Below the pieces are notes generated by a model, which ran no database searches, was not told the DNA's origin, and saw nothing but the letters and a program-made list of their open reading frames with translations. The position numbers were made by a program, and so were the translations under genes. From an uncultured Chitinophagaceae bacterium (GTDB taxonomy: Bacteria; Bacteroidota; Bacteroidia; Chitinophagales; Chitinophagaceae), in NCBI GenBank assembly GCA_937958995.1, contig CALGAP010000007.1, positions 372,001 through 436,000 on the forward strand: DNA of 64,000 bases, in the 5' to 3' direction. Below are positions 16,963 through 25,893 of this stretch, piece after piece. Position 1 is the first letter of the stretch. Each line of letters opens with the position of its first letter.

Positions 16963-17033
16963 TCAACACCCCAAACCATGAACCCTACCCCCTAACCCTA
17001 CACCCGAAACCCGAAACCCCTGGCCCCCCCCCC
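16963..17033. repeat. C-rich telomere-like repeat with a 10-C run
   Basis: Tandem-like units CCCTACCCCCTAACCCTACA, then CCCGAAACCCGAAACCCC, ending in ten consecutive C at 17024-17033. The minus strand therefore has at least five G-tracts of three or more with short loops, a good potential G-quadruplex. Related sequences recur in other intergenic gaps of the window. Confidence 0.7.
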
Positions 17034-17052
17034 AACTCGCAACCCGATTTCC

Positions 17053-17060
17053 TATCTTCG
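17053..17060 (+). promoter_or_regulatory. Possible -7 promoter element of the ABC-F gene
   Basis: TATCTTCG differs from TAnnTTTG at one base and ends 4 bases before the ATG, so transcripts would be almost leaderless. No TTTG is seen about 20 bases upstream; that place is occupied by the poly-C tract. Confidence 0.4.
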
Positions 17061-17064
17061 CAGC

Positions 17065-18942
17065 ATGCACTATGTTTCAGTGGAAGGCTTGGGAAAATCC
17101 TATGGCGTAAAACCTCTTTTTGAGGATATTTCTCTGCACATTTCGGAAGGCGATAAGATAGCGCTGGTGGCGCGCAATGGCAGCGGAAAATCAACGCTGC
17201 TGAAGATTCTCGCGGGTAAAGAAACGGCCGACAGCGGCACGGTATGGATCAATAAGGAAGTGACCGTGGCCCTGTTTGAGCAGGAGCCGGTGTTTCGCGA
17301 AGAGCTCTCGGTGCTCGACAATATTTTTCACCACAACCATCCCGTCATCAACGCCATTCGGGAATACGAATCGGCGAGCGAAAGCGGCAGCCCGGAAGAA
17401 CTGGGCAAAGCAATCGTGAAAATGGATGAGCTCGGCGCCTGGGATTTTGATGCGAAGGTGAAACAGATACTGGGCAAACTGAATATTCACCAGTTATATC
17501 AACCCATCAACACCCTCTCGGGCGGTCAGCGCAAACGCTTGGCGCTGGCCAAGACGCTGATCGATATCGGCTTTGAACATAAACATGTATTGCTGATCAT
17601 GGACGAACCCACCAACCACCTGGATGTAAGTATGGTGGAATGGCTGGAACATTACCTGGATCAGCAGCAGGTAACATTATTGCTGGTGACGCACGATCGC
17701 TATTTCCTGGATGCCGTGTGTGAAGAAATATGGGAGCTCGATAATGGTAAGTTATACGTGTACAAAGGCGACTATGAAAATTACCTGGAGAAAAAAGCAG
17801 CCCGCCTCGAAGCCGACGCTGCCAGTGTAGAAAAAGCACGCAACACCTACCGCCGCGAACTGGAATGGATGCGCAAACAACCACGCGCAAGAACTACCAA
17901 AAGCAAGAGCCGCCAGGATAATTTTTACCAGGTTGAAGCTAAGGCCAAACAACGCATCGAAGACGCACAACTGGAACTGCAGATGAAGATGAATCGTCTC
18001 GGCGGCAAAGTAGTCGAGATGAAAAAAGTGTATAAGAGTTATGGTGATAAAGTGATTCTGAAAGGTTTCGACTACACCTTCAAAAAAGGCGAGCGCGTAG
18101 GTATTGTGGGGAAAAATGGGGTTGGCAAATCTACCTTCATCAATATTCTGCAAGGCGTTGAAAAGGCGGATAGCGGTAAGATCAATGTGGGTGAAACGGT
18201 GATCTTCGGCAACTATTCTCAACAAGGATTGGTGCTGAAAGAAGATATGCGCGTAATTGAATTTGTAAAAAGCATTGCAGAGAATTTCCCGCTGGCGAGC
18301 GGCGGTTCACTCAGCGCTGCGCAATTTCTGCAGTTGTTCTTATTTCCACCCGAACAACAATATACTTTCATTTCAAAACTGAGCGGTGGCGAAAAAAGGA
18401 GACTGCATCTTTTATCGATGCTTTTCCGCAATCCTAATTTCCTGGTACTTGACGAGCCCACCAATGATCTCGATCTGCCCACATTGGGCGTGCTCGAAAA
18501 TTTTCTCAGCGAATTTCCCGGCTGTCTCGTGATCGTATCGCACGACCGCTACTTCATGGACAGGCTGGTGGATCATCTTTTCGTGTTTGAAGGCAATGGC
18601 GTGATCCGCGATTTCCCCGGCAATTATTCTCAATACCGCCTTTGGGAAAAAGAACAGGCTGAACTGGCCAAGCCCACTGTAAGCACGCCAAAACCCGAAA
18701 ATACGAACACGAAACCCGAAACCGCGCGCCGTCTTTCCTACAAAGAAAAACGCGAGTTTGAACAATTGCAGCACGAAATTGCAGCCCTTGAAAAGGAAAA
18801 GGCCGAGGTGACCGAGAGACTGAACAGCGGTAACCTGCCTTTTGAAGAATTGCAGCAATTATCGTTGCGCATCAGTGAAATAACCAGCCTGCTGGACGAA
18901 AAAGAGCTGCGCTGGCTGGAGCTGAGCGAACTGAGTGAATAA
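17065..18942 (+). CDS. ABC-F family ATP-binding protein (Uup-like)
   Basis: Soluble protein of 625 residues with two ABC ATPase domains and no membrane domain. Domain 1: Walker A ARNGSGKSTLLK, signature LSGGQRKRLALAKTL, Walker B LLIMDEPTNHLD. Domain 2: Walker A GKNGVGKSTF, signature LSGGEKRRLHLL, Walker B LVLDEPTNDLD. The linker is rich in Arg and Lys (about residues 250-320) and the C-terminal 80 residues form a charged coiled coil, the arrangement of Uup. ABC-F proteins act on ribosomes or, for Uup, bind DNA and branched intermediates; resistance-type members also exist, but the coiled-coil tail favours Uup-like housekeeping. Role inferred from family. Confidence 0.93.
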   Translation: MHYVSVEGLGKSYGVKPLFEDISLHISEGDKIALVARNGSGKSTLLKILAGKETADSGTVWINKEVTVALFEQEPVFREELSVLDNIFHHNHPVINAIREYESASESGSPEELGKAIVKMDELGAWDFDAKVKQILGKLNIHQLYQPINTLSGGQRKRLALAKTLIDIGFEHKHVLLIMDEPTNHLDVSMVEWLEHYLDQQQVTLLLVTHDRYFLDAVCEEIWELDNGKLYVYKGDYENYLEKKAARLEADAASVEKARNTYRRELEWMRKQPRARTTKSKSRQDNFYQVEAKAKQRIEDAQLELQMKMNRLGGKVVEMKKVYKSYGDKVILKGFDYTFKKGERVGIVGKNGVGKSTFINILQGVEKADSGKINVGETVIFGNYSQQGLVLKEDMRVIEFVKSIAENFPLASGGSLSAAQFLQLFLFPPEQQYTFISKLSGGEKRRLHLLSMLFRNPNFLVLDEPTNDLDLPTLGVLENFLSEFPGCLVIVSHDRYFMDRLVDHLFVFEGNGVIRDFPGNYSQYRLWEKEQAELAKPTVSTPKPENTNTKPETARRLSYKEKREFEQLQHEIAALEKEKAEVTERLNSGNLPFEELQQLSLRISEITSLLDEKELRWLELSELSE

Positions 18943-19013
18943 AGATTTACATCAATGGCAGCGAAATCAATATCATACACCCTATATTTGAAGCCAATCA
19001 AACAGTTGAAAAC

Positions 19014-20537
19014 ATGAGAAAATACTTGCTGGTGGCGGCGATGACGCTATCTGTCGCGGCTCAAAGCCAAAAGATTAAAATCCCCGATCCAAAACCTTTT
19101 GCAAACACCATTACGGCCGATGACCTGAAAAGGCACCTGTATATCGTGGCCAGTAAAGAAATGGAAGGCCGAGGCACCGGAACCGCAGGCGAACGCAGGG
19201 CAGCTGCCTATATCGAAAATCATTTCCGCTCGCTGGGTCTTACACCGGGCAATAACGGAAGTTACCAGATGCCCTGGCCGCTTTACCGCGACTCGCTGGT
19301 GAAAGCGGAACTGGCGGTGAACGACAAACAATTCTCTTACAACAAAGACTTTGCGCTGAACATGAGCCTGGCCAACAGCAGTACCATCCTGGCGAGCGAG
19401 GTAGTGTTTGTGGGCGCAGGTTACAGCGATAGCACCCGCGATGACTATAAAGGCGTGAATGTGCGCGGGAAAATCGTGCTGGTGTTGCCAGGTGGTGGCA
19501 GACCCACCGGGTTCCGTCGCGGAAGCCTGGGACCGGTATATGATGCGGCCATGAAACATGGTGCAGCCGGCATATTGCAGGTGCAAACCAATTTCCCCCG
19601 CCCGGCAGGCGCGTCACAGGGTAATTTATATACCAACCCCTACAGGGCAACCAATCCGCCCATTTTATTCAATATAAGTGAAGAGGTGGCACAAGCCATC
19701 ATGGGCGCCGACTATGCCGCTGCAAAAGAAGCTACGCAAAAAGGCAATGCCCAGCCAAAATCTTACCAGGCCAATGTAAAGCTCGTTTTCGATAAGGCCA
19801 CCAACACTATTTATAGCAGCAACGTGCTGGGCGTGGTAGAAGGAACTGACCTGAAAGATGAATATGTGTTTATTACTGCGCACTACGACCATGAAGGCAT
19901 ACGCAACGACACGGTAATTTACTATGGTGCTGACGATGATGGTTCTGGCACCGTTAGCGTGCTGGAACTGGCCGAGGCATTTGCCAAAGCAAAAGCCGCC
20001 GGTAAAGGCCCCCGCCGCAGCGTCGTGTTTATGACAGTAAGCGGCGAAGAGCGCGGATTGCTGGGTTCGCATTATTATAGCGAACATCCCATTTTCCCGT
20101 TGGATAAAACTACCGTGAACCTCAACATCGATATGATCGGCCGCATCGATCCCAAACGCAAGCATGGCGACAGCACTAACTACGTGTATGTAGTGGGCGA
20201 TGATAAACTGAGCTCAGACCTGCGCGTGATCAGCGAATCGGTGAATAAAAAATACACTAAACTGGAACTGGATTATAAATACAATGATCCGAATGATACT
20301 GAGCGCATCTATTATCGCAGCGACCACTATAACTTTGCGCGCAAAGGTGTGCCTATTATTTTCTACTTTAATGGTACGCACGCCGATTATCACCGCCCAA
20401 CAGATACACCTGATAAGATTAACTATGAGCTGATGTCTAAAAGGGCAAAACTCATTTTCTATACCGCCTGGGAAATGGCTAACAGAAATGAAATGCTGAA
20501 ACGTGATATTCCCCTCGACACGCCCGCAGGCGGATAG
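19014..20537 (+). CDS. Secreted M28-family zinc metallopeptidase with PA domain
   Basis: A 507-residue exported aminopeptidase-like enzyme. Signal peptide to about SVAAQ; a protease-associated insert around residues 110-230 (GKIVLVLPGG); then the M28 catalytic core: HYDHEG, GADDDGSGTVSVLELA, SGEERGLLGSHYY, NIDMIGRID and HADYHRPTDTPDKI, giving the two-zinc ligand set His-Asp-Glu-Asp-His. It would act in the periplasm or outside on peptides. Close relatives remove N-terminal residues; specificity is unclear. A TATATTTG box 24 bases before the ATG fits a -7 element. A strong terminator follows. Confidence 0.93.
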   Translation: MRKYLLVAAMTLSVAAQSQKIKIPDPKPFANTITADDLKRHLYIVASKEMEGRGTGTAGERRAAAYIENHFRSLGLTPGNNGSYQMPWPLYRDSLVKAELAVNDKQFSYNKDFALNMSLANSSTILASEVVFVGAGYSDSTRDDYKGVNVRGKIVLVLPGGGRPTGFRRGSLGPVYDAAMKHGAAGILQVQTNFPRPAGASQGNLYTNPYRATNPPILFNISEEVAQAIMGADYAAAKEATQKGNAQPKSYQANVKLVFDKATNTIYSSNVLGVVEGTDLKDEYVFITAHYDHEGIRNDTVIYYGADDDGSGTVSVLELAEAFAKAKAAGKGPRRSVVFMTVSGEERGLLGSHYYSEHPIFPLDKTTVNLNIDMIGRIDPKRKHGDSTNYVYVVGDDKLSSDLRVISESVNKKYTKLELDYKYNDPNDTERIYYRSDHYNFARKGVPIIFYFNGTHADYHRPTDTPDKINYELMSKRAKLIFYTAWEMANRNEMLKRDIPLDTPAGG

Positions 20538-20570
20538 TGCTGTAAAGATTTTTTAGTCGGCGTTACCACT

Positions 20571-20599
20571 AAAAGCGAAGAGAAAATCTCTTCGCTTTT
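20571..20599 (+). terminator. Rho-independent terminator of the M28 peptidase gene
   Basis: Perfect 13-bp arms AAAAGCGAAGAGA / TCTCTTCGCTTTT, loop AAA, followed by TTCTTTTTC. Confidence 0.9.
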
Positions 20600-20684
20600 T
20601 TCTTTTTCGAATACTATAGTAAAATAATGCAGGCAACCCGGTTGCGACAATTGCCGTATAATTGTAAACATAAACAAACCTTAT

Positions 20685-21500
20685 ATGATGCGCCTTATCG
20701 GTTCCCTCGCATTACTACTGCTGTTTATACTGCCTGCCTGTGAACACGATCCATTGCCCGGCCCATCTATCCTGAAGAAATGGGATAATATTGAAATGCG
20801 CGCTTCATACGAAGTGCCCGCACCCGCCGGCAGAGATGAAGAAGGAGAGGCCAGCCTGGAACTGTTGTCGGACAATTCACTCGCGTATAATTTTCATGTT
20901 CATAACCTCAAGCCCGGTGATGTACTCACCAATGCCCATATTCACTACGGTCATGCCGGCATGAGCGGCGGCATCCTGGTTCCTTTGAATCCGGCTTTTG
21001 TTGGCGCCGGCGCTACGGGTGTGGTAAAAAACCTGCGGCAGGGACAAATCGATACATTGCTCAATCATCCCGTTTATATCAACGTGCATTCACAACAAGC
21101 AGGCTCCGGGTTGGTTAGAGGTCAGCTCGACAAGAAAGTGGCGCTCGCGATGGATATAACGCTCAGTGGCGATAACGAAGTGCCCGATACCATTCATACC
21201 ACCGCCACCGGCAATGCCATACTGCGACTAACGGATGATAAAGTGCTGTATTCGATCGTAAGCGTGAATAATCTTGAAGACGATGACACACTCACGGCAT
21301 CACATATTCATCGCGGTGGTGCAGGAGCCAACGGACCTATCAGGATTTTCCTTTGTAATGATGAAACAGATTTTGGTCAGCTGAAAATAAGCGCGCCCCT
21401 TCACGACAGCTTATTTCACATGCTAACCACCGATCCTATGTACGTGAATGTGCATAGCAGGAAACATGGCGCTGGTTTGATGCGTGGACAAGTGCGTTAA
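20685..21500 (+). CDS. Lipoprotein with two CHRD domains
   Basis: A 271-residue lipoprotein with lipobox ILPAC (Cys 19). Two CHRD domains in tandem: the first (about 32-150) has YEVPAP, NAHIHYG and INVHSQQAGSGLVRGQL; the second (about 155-271) has GDNEVPD, ASHIHRGGAG and VNVHSRKHGAGLMRGQV. CHRD was named after chordin; in bacteria it is a beta-rich extracytoplasmic domain of unknown function, with conserved His residues that may bind metal. Single gene after a terminator; its stop directly abuts the end of the convergent rRNA methyltransferase gene, with no intergenic space. Confidence 0.9.
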   Translation: MMRLIGSLALLLLFILPACEHDPLPGPSILKKWDNIEMRASYEVPAPAGRDEEGEASLELLSDNSLAYNFHVHNLKPGDVLTNAHIHYGHAGMSGGILVPLNPAFVGAGATGVVKNLRQGQIDTLLNHPVYINVHSQQAGSGLVRGQLDKKVALAMDITLSGDNEVPDTIHTTATGNAILRLTDDKVLYSIVSVNNLEDDDTLTASHIHRGGAGANGPIRIFLCNDETDFGQLKISAPLHDSLFHMLTTDPMYVNVHSRKHGAGLMRGQVR

Positions 21501-22439
21501 TCACTTTACAAGGCGATAGCACCATCGAAATAGCTTGCCCTCAAAGTCGAATGGTGTTGTCGCCCTTGTAATATCTTTTATTTCGCGGGCCTTTATCTTT
21601 TCTTTTTCCAAAACAAATTTGCGGAAGTTAGTACTGAAATAAACCACTCCGTTGTCGGTAACGGCATGCAGCGCCTGGTTGAGCAAATCCACATGATCGC
21701 GTTGAATGTCGAGAAAATCTTTCATGCGCTTGCTGTTGCTGAATGTGGGCGGGTCCATGATCACCAGGTCGAATGATTGGGGAGGAAGTGTGGGTAAAAA
21801 CTGTTTTACATCTGCATGAATAAAAGTTCCCTCCAGGTTATTCAGCCGCATGTTTTCCTCGGCCCATTGCAGGTAGGTTTTGGATAAATCAACTGACGTA
21901 ACGCTGGCAGCGCCGCCGCTGGCGGCATACACGCTGAAGGAACCCGTATAGCAAAACAAGTTCAGCACTCTTTTTCCCGGCGCTTCTTTTTTTACCATAC
22001 CCCTCGTGATGCGGTGATCGAGAAACAAGCCGGTATCGAGATAATCGGAAAGATTGACCTTAAATTTCAGACCGGCTTCATTCACCACAAAACTCACTTG
22101 TTCTGATCCGATTTTCTGGTATTGTCCCAGGCGGCCCGGTTTGCGTTGCCTTTGTCTCAGGAACATATTGTCGGTAGATATACCCAACACTTCGCTGATG
22201 ATGACGAGGCTTTCTTCCAGCCATTGTTCGTGTTGCTCCTCTCCCATTTCGTGGCGGCGTTTGTATTCGGCCACATAAATTTTATCCTCGTATATCTCTA
22301 TGCAAAAAGGGAATTCAGGAAGATCGTGATCGTATATGCGATAGCAGGTAATACCTTGCTGGCGCGCGAGCTTGCCAACGTGCTTATACACCTTGGTCAG
22401 GCGGTTGCGGAACATTTCATATTTCTCCGGGCTGCTCAT
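21501..22439 (-). CDS. Stand-alone RlmK-type 23S rRNA methyltransferase
   Basis: A 312-residue SAM-dependent methyltransferase matching the C-terminal RlmK half of E. coli RlmKL: YRIYDHDLPEF, GQYQKIG, VNLSDYLDTGLFLDHR, LNLFCYTGSFSVYA (SAM motif I) and MDPPTFSNSKRMKDFLDIQR (catalytic DPPxF). RlmK makes m7G2069 in 23S rRNA; here it is free-standing, with no RlmL half next to it. The start MSSPEKYEMF is chosen because it shares one base with the stop of the upstream MFS gene (TAATG), implying translational coupling; an extra 27 residues upstream would read inside that gene. Exact target base is inferred. Confidence 0.88.
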   Translation of the reverse strand: MSSPEKYEMFRNRLTKVYKHVGKLARQQGITCYRIYDHDLPEFPFCIEIYEDKIYVAEYKRRHEMGEEQHEQWLEESLVIISEVLGISTDNMFLRQRQRKPGRLGQYQKIGSEQVSFVVNEAGLKFKVNLSDYLDTGLFLDHRITRGMVKKEAPGKRVLNLFCYTGSFSVYAASGGAASVTSVDLSKTYLQWAEENMRLNNLEGTFIHADVKQFLPTLPPQSFDLVIMDPPTFSNSKRMKDFLDIQRDHVDLLNQALHAVTDNGVVYFSTNFRKFVLEKEKIKAREIKDITRATTPFDFEGKLFRWCYRLVK

Positions 22440-23647
22440 TAACTGCCAAATTTCATGATTCGTTGCATAATACCAAAAGCTATAGCTATTATAAAGCATA
22501 TTGAACCCGCTATCCACCACAAGGTCTCAAAACCTGAATGCTGCACTATCTGCGCGCCCACAGCAGGACCTGTAGTTTGGGCAACAGACCAGGCAATAGT
22601 ATATAAAGCGGCATACTGGCCACGATTGTGCTCGCGGCTGCGCGTAATCCAGAAAGTGTTCATGAAAGGCAGCGCCAGCATTTCACCGAAGGTGAGCATG
22701 GCCACCACCATAACGGCGAACACATGATTCATGTCGAGCAGGTTAAACAGGAAATAAGCAAGCCCTACCAGCGATACTCCACGAATAATATAATACACAT
22801 TATTGCGCCTGCCCTCGAGTCTATACACCATCACCATTTCCACAAAAGCAATGATGACCCCGTTGAGCGCGCCCAGAAAACCGATGAATCTTTCACTGAA
22901 ATGCAATTCCACCTTGTAGAAGGCGCTGGTGTTGCCCAGGAACTGGAAAAAACTGCAGGCAAACAGCATAGTAAGAAAAGTGAACCACAGGTAAACCTTA
23001 TCGCGGTACGGAGAATGTTTCGGATCGACAGGCTCTTTGCTTTTTCCCGATTTGGTTACCTGTTGCGAGGGACGAACAAAATACCATAATAAAAGACCTG
23101 CGCAAATATTGGTACAACCATCTACCCAAAACAACAACTCGTAGTTAATGCTGGCTAAAAAACCACCCAAAGCATTGCCCACTGCCCAGCCCAGGTTCAC
23201 AGCCAGCCGGTTCAGAGCATAGGACCGTGTGCGGTTATCGGGGCGGCTATAAGCTACTATAGCCGTGGAGTTAGCGGGCCTGAAGGCCTCGTTAACCATA
23301 CTGAGTATAAAAGAGAAAATACAAATGAGCGGGTAAGAGTTCATTTGCCCCAGCACCATAAAGAATACACCGCCGCCCACAAGAGTGGCAACCTGCACGC
23401 GGTAAAAACCGATACGATCCACGAGTCTGCCGCCCAGCCAGGCGCCCAAAACTGCACCTAATCCAAACAAGCCCATCACAATTCCGGCCTGTCCAATGGT
23501 GTAGCCACGCTTCAACAGGTAGAGCGTCATGAAGGGCAGCACCATGGTGCCGCTGCGGTTGATCAGCATTACAGCCGACAACCACCACATGGAAGGAGTA
23601 AGACCTGAATATGCGTTTTTGTAAAGAGAGATCGTTTTGCCAAGCAT
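22439..23647 (-). CDS. Major facilitator superfamily transporter
   Basis: A 402-residue inner membrane protein with about twelve hydrophobic helices. The loop between helices 2 and 3 has the MFS motif A form GAWLGGRLVDRIGFYRV. No substrate-specific residues are recognised; drug or small-metabolite efflux is the usual default for this type. Its stop overlaps the rRNA methyltransferase start by one base, so the two are probably translated from one message. An A+T-rich inverted repeat lies at its own start codon. Confidence 0.9.
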   Translation of the reverse strand: MLGKTISLYKNAYSGLTPSMWWLSAVMLINRSGTMVLPFMTLYLLKRGYTIGQAGIVMGLFGLGAVLGAWLGGRLVDRIGFYRVQVATLVGGGVFFMVLGQMNSYPLICIFSFILSMVNEAFRPANSTAIVAYSRPDNRTRSYALNRLAVNLGWAVGNALGGFLASINYELLFWVDGCTNICAGLLLWYFVRPSQQVTKSGKSKEPVDPKHSPYRDKVYLWFTFLTMLFACSFFQFLGNTSAFYKVELHFSERFIGFLGALNGVIIAFVEMVMVYRLEGRRNNVYYIIRGVSLVGLAYFLFNLLDMNHVFAVMVVAMLTFGEMLALPFMNTFWITRSREHNRGQYAALYTIAWSVAQTTGPAVGAQIVQHSGFETLWWIAGSICFIIAIAFGIMQRIMKFGS

Positions 23648-23701
23648 ATTGAATATTGATTACCGCATATCATATAACACGCAGCAATCAATATTCAATA
23701 T
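23646..23701. repeat. A+T-rich inverted repeat overlapping the MFS start codon
   Basis: Perfect 16-bp arms ATATTGAATATTGATT (23646-23661) and AATCAATATTCAATAT (23686-23701), loop 24. The left arm includes two bases of the MFS start codon, so folding of the mRNA could hide it. Built from the same AATATTGAAT words as the larger hairpin at 51.9 kb. Confidence 0.75.
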
Positions 23702-23714
23702 TCAATTTTCGGTA

Positions 23715-24428
23715 TTAACTGCCAAAAACTTTCTTGAGAACATCGGTTACACGAGCAGCGGGATCTTTGCGGATCTTCTTTTCTTCTTCCGCTACCTGGT
23801 AAAACAACCCGCCCAGTCCGCGGTCGGTAACATAACCGGCCAGGTCGGGGTTGACTTTATTGAGAGTGGTGGGGAGTTTGTTGTATGTTTCAAACACAGT
23901 CTTCCAGTGCCTGGTAGCACCTGTTTTTTCGAGTGCGCCTTCAATAACCGGGCGGAAGGCTCCCGTAAGCGCGGCCATAGTTTTGCTGCGCAGGTATCCG
24001 GTAGCAGCGGTATCGCTTCCACGCAAGATGCTAAGCGCATCCTGGAAGCTCATGCTCTTGATGGCATCAAGGAAAATGGGTGCGGCTGATTTTGCAGCTT
24101 CTTCAGCGGCGCGGTTCATGCTCAGGATAGCATCATCCACCAATTTTCCCATACCGGCGCCGCGCAATGCTTTTTCCGCTTTCTGTGCCTCGGGAGGCAT
24201 CAATACTTTGATGGCAGCATTGCCGAAGAATCCATCAACCGCTGACAATTTGGAGGCGCTATTATTAGCGCCCACCGACAAAGCCTCTTTCAAACCAGCC
24301 ACAATTTCTTCAGTGCTCAGCGAGCCACCTTTATCTTTATCAAGTAAACCCTTGGCTTTTTTCAATAAACCCTGGCTAAAGCCGGCAACAGACATCAACA
24401 ATAACAGAGGTAATAGTAATTTCTTCAT
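23715..24428 (-). CDS. DUF4197 family exported protein (paralog 1)
   Basis: A 237-residue exported protein, signal peptide ending near AGFSQG. The helical DUF4197 domain is recognised from IVAGLKEALSVGANNSASKL, the LSMNRAAEEAA segment and the ending IRKDPAARVTDVLKKVFGS. Function unknown; likely periplasmic or lipid-anchored in the envelope of Gram-negative bacteria. A second copy at 46.5-47.3 kb is alike along the whole length. It precedes the MFS-RlmK pair on the same strand with a 67-base gap occupied by an inverted repeat. Confidence 0.9.
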   Translation of the reverse strand: MKKLLLPLLLLMSVAGFSQGLLKKAKGLLDKDKGGSLSTEEIVAGLKEALSVGANNSASKLSAVDGFFGNAAIKVLMPPEAQKAEKALRGAGMGKLVDDAILSMNRAAEEAAKSAAPIFLDAIKSMSFQDALSILRGSDTAATGYLRSKTMAALTGAFRPVIEGALEKTGATRHWKTVFETYNKLPTTLNKVNPDLAGYVTDRGLGGLFYQVAEEEKKIRKDPAARVTDVLKKVFGS

Positions 24429-24491
24429 AGTGGATAATTGTGATGTTAAGATGAATATGGCTAAGATAACGTTGCAAACCGCAAAAAGTTG

Positions 24492-24929
24492 TTAGCCAAT
24501 CCACTCAAATTGTTCCGAGCGGGGCATATTTTCGAAAACTTCCCGCACCGATTCGGGTGGCGTGGTCAGTTTGCGCTGCAAGACATCTATCCAGGCGCCT
24601 TCTACGGTGATTACAGCCGCCAAAATGCCGTCATTTTTAATAATCCTGTGCTGAATACTCCATCGCCCCTGGTCGCGGCGGGCCTTTAGCAATTGCAGGT
24701 CAATGGTTATCGTATCACCCAGCCTGATCTCCTTTCTGAATACCGCCTCTTCCCGAAATAATATGGGGCCAAAATGATGTTTTGCCATAAAAGCGGCGGT
24801 AAGACCTTTTTCTTCCAAAAAACTGATTCGGCAATAAGCGCCATAGTCATAATACACAGAGTGGCGTAAATGAAAATTCGGGTCGAGGTCAGCCCAGCGT
24901 ATTTCGATAGGTTTTATATATGAGTTCAT
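24492..24929 (-). CDS. Acyl-CoA thioesterase-like hotdog protein
   Basis: A 145-residue 4HBT-family hotdog-fold protein. IRWADLDPNFHLRHSVYYDY carries the Asp of the 4-hydroxybenzoyl-CoA thioesterase active site (here D-L-D in place of the more usual D-x-D/x-M-G-H-x-N), and RFRLGDTI-like strands follow. Probably hydrolyses acyl-CoA in the cytoplasm; substrate unknown. It is leftward and divergent from the FKBP gene across 41 bases. Confidence 0.82.
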   Translation of the reverse strand: MNSYIKPIEIRWADLDPNFHLRHSVYYDYGAYCRISFLEEKGLTAAFMAKHHFGPILFREEAVFRKEIRLGDTITIDLQLLKARRDQGRWSIQHRIIKNDGILAAVITVEGAWIDVLQRKLTTPPESVREVFENMPRSEQFEWIG

Positions 24930-24942
24930 GCGCGAATATCAT

Positions 24943-24950
24943 TAAATTTG
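24943..24950 (+). promoter_or_regulatory. Candidate -7 element of the FKBP gene
   Basis: TAAATTTG fits TAnnTTTG and ends 20 bases before the ATG. No clear TTTG is seen at the -33 position. Confidence 0.45.
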
Positions 24951-24970
24951 TCACTTAACATTACAAATTC

Positions 24971-25714
24971 ATGAAGAAATTACTGTTCACTTTAGCAATA
25001 AGCGTTACTGTTACCTCGCTGATGGCGCAAACCGCTAATAAACCTGCGACTACGCCAGCCAAGAAACCGGCGACCACCACGGCGGCCAAGAAACCCGCCA
25101 CTTCGGCACCCGCACCTGCATTGAAAAACTCCCTCGATTCATTCAGCTATGCTATCGGATTAAGTATAGCCAATTTTTATAAGGCACAGGGCGTGGAAGC
25201 AATTAATACGCAACTGGTGGTGAAGGCGCTGAATGACTTTAAAGCCAACAAGCCGCTGCTCACCGAAGAGCAAATCAATACTACCATCGTAAACTTTATG
25301 CAGGCGGCCCGCAGCGAAAAAGCCGCCGGCAATAAGAAAGCCGGACAAGCATTTCTCGCAGAAAACAAAAAGAAACCCGGCGTAGTTACGCTGCCCAGCG
25401 GATTGCAATACCTGGTGCTGCAGGAGGGAAACGGACCCAAACCCACACTTTCAGATAATGTGAAATGCCATTATGTTGGCTCCTTCATCGATGGCAGTGT
25501 GTTTGAAAGTTCTTATAACAATAACCAACCCGCTACTTTCGGTGTTGGACAAGTGATCCGCGGCTGGACAGAAGCTTTGCAACTGATGCCGGTAGGCAGC
25601 AAGTGGAGGCTGTTCATTCCTTCAGATTTGGCTTACGGTGATATTGACAGGGGAGCTATTCCTCCGGGAAGCACGTTGATTTTTGATGTTGAACTGTTGG
25701 AGATTGTTAAGTAA
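24971..25714 (+). CDS. Exported FKBP-type peptidyl-prolyl isomerase
   Basis: A 247-residue folding catalyst of the envelope. Signal peptide ends at SLMAQ; residues 22-50 are a low-complexity Ala-Lys-Pro-Thr linker (KKPATTTAAKKPA); 50-140 is an FkpA/Mip-type helical dimerisation region (SFSYAIGLSIANFYKAQGV); the last 100 residues are the FKBP domain (SGLQYLVLQEGNG, CHYVGSFIDGSVFESSY, VIRGWTEALQLMPVGSKWRL, IPPGSTLIFDVELLEI). It catalyses proline isomerisation and chaperones secreted proteins. Monocistronic with promoter and terminator both visible. Confidence 0.95.
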   Translation: MKKLLFTLAISVTVTSLMAQTANKPATTPAKKPATTTAAKKPATSAPAPALKNSLDSFSYAIGLSIANFYKAQGVEAINTQLVVKALNDFKANKPLLTEEQINTTIVNFMQAARSEKAAGNKKAGQAFLAENKKKPGVVTLPSGLQYLVLQEGNGPKPTLSDNVKCHYVGSFIDGSVFESSYNNNQPATFGVGQVIRGWTEALQLMPVGSKWRLFIPSDLAYGDIDRGAIPPGSTLIFDVELLEIVK

Positions 25715-25742
25715 CTTGAGAAAATCTCGCGTAATAAGAAGT

Positions 25743-25779
25743 AAAAAATTCCAAACGTAAGTATCGTTTGGAATTTTTT
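25743..25779 (+). terminator. Rho-independent terminator of the FKBP gene
   Basis: Perfect 15-bp arms AAAAAATTCCAAACG / CGTTTGGAATTTTTT, loop of 7. The A-run and T-run make it potentially bidirectional. Confidence 0.9.
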
Positions 25780-25893
25780 ATTGGATGCCTGTAATCTTTT
25801 CAGAGATCATGCATGCGCCGTCTCAAGAATTCGCACAACCTCCCTAAATGAAAACCCTTCAAACTTACTTATTCAACCTTCCCTGTTCCTTCT

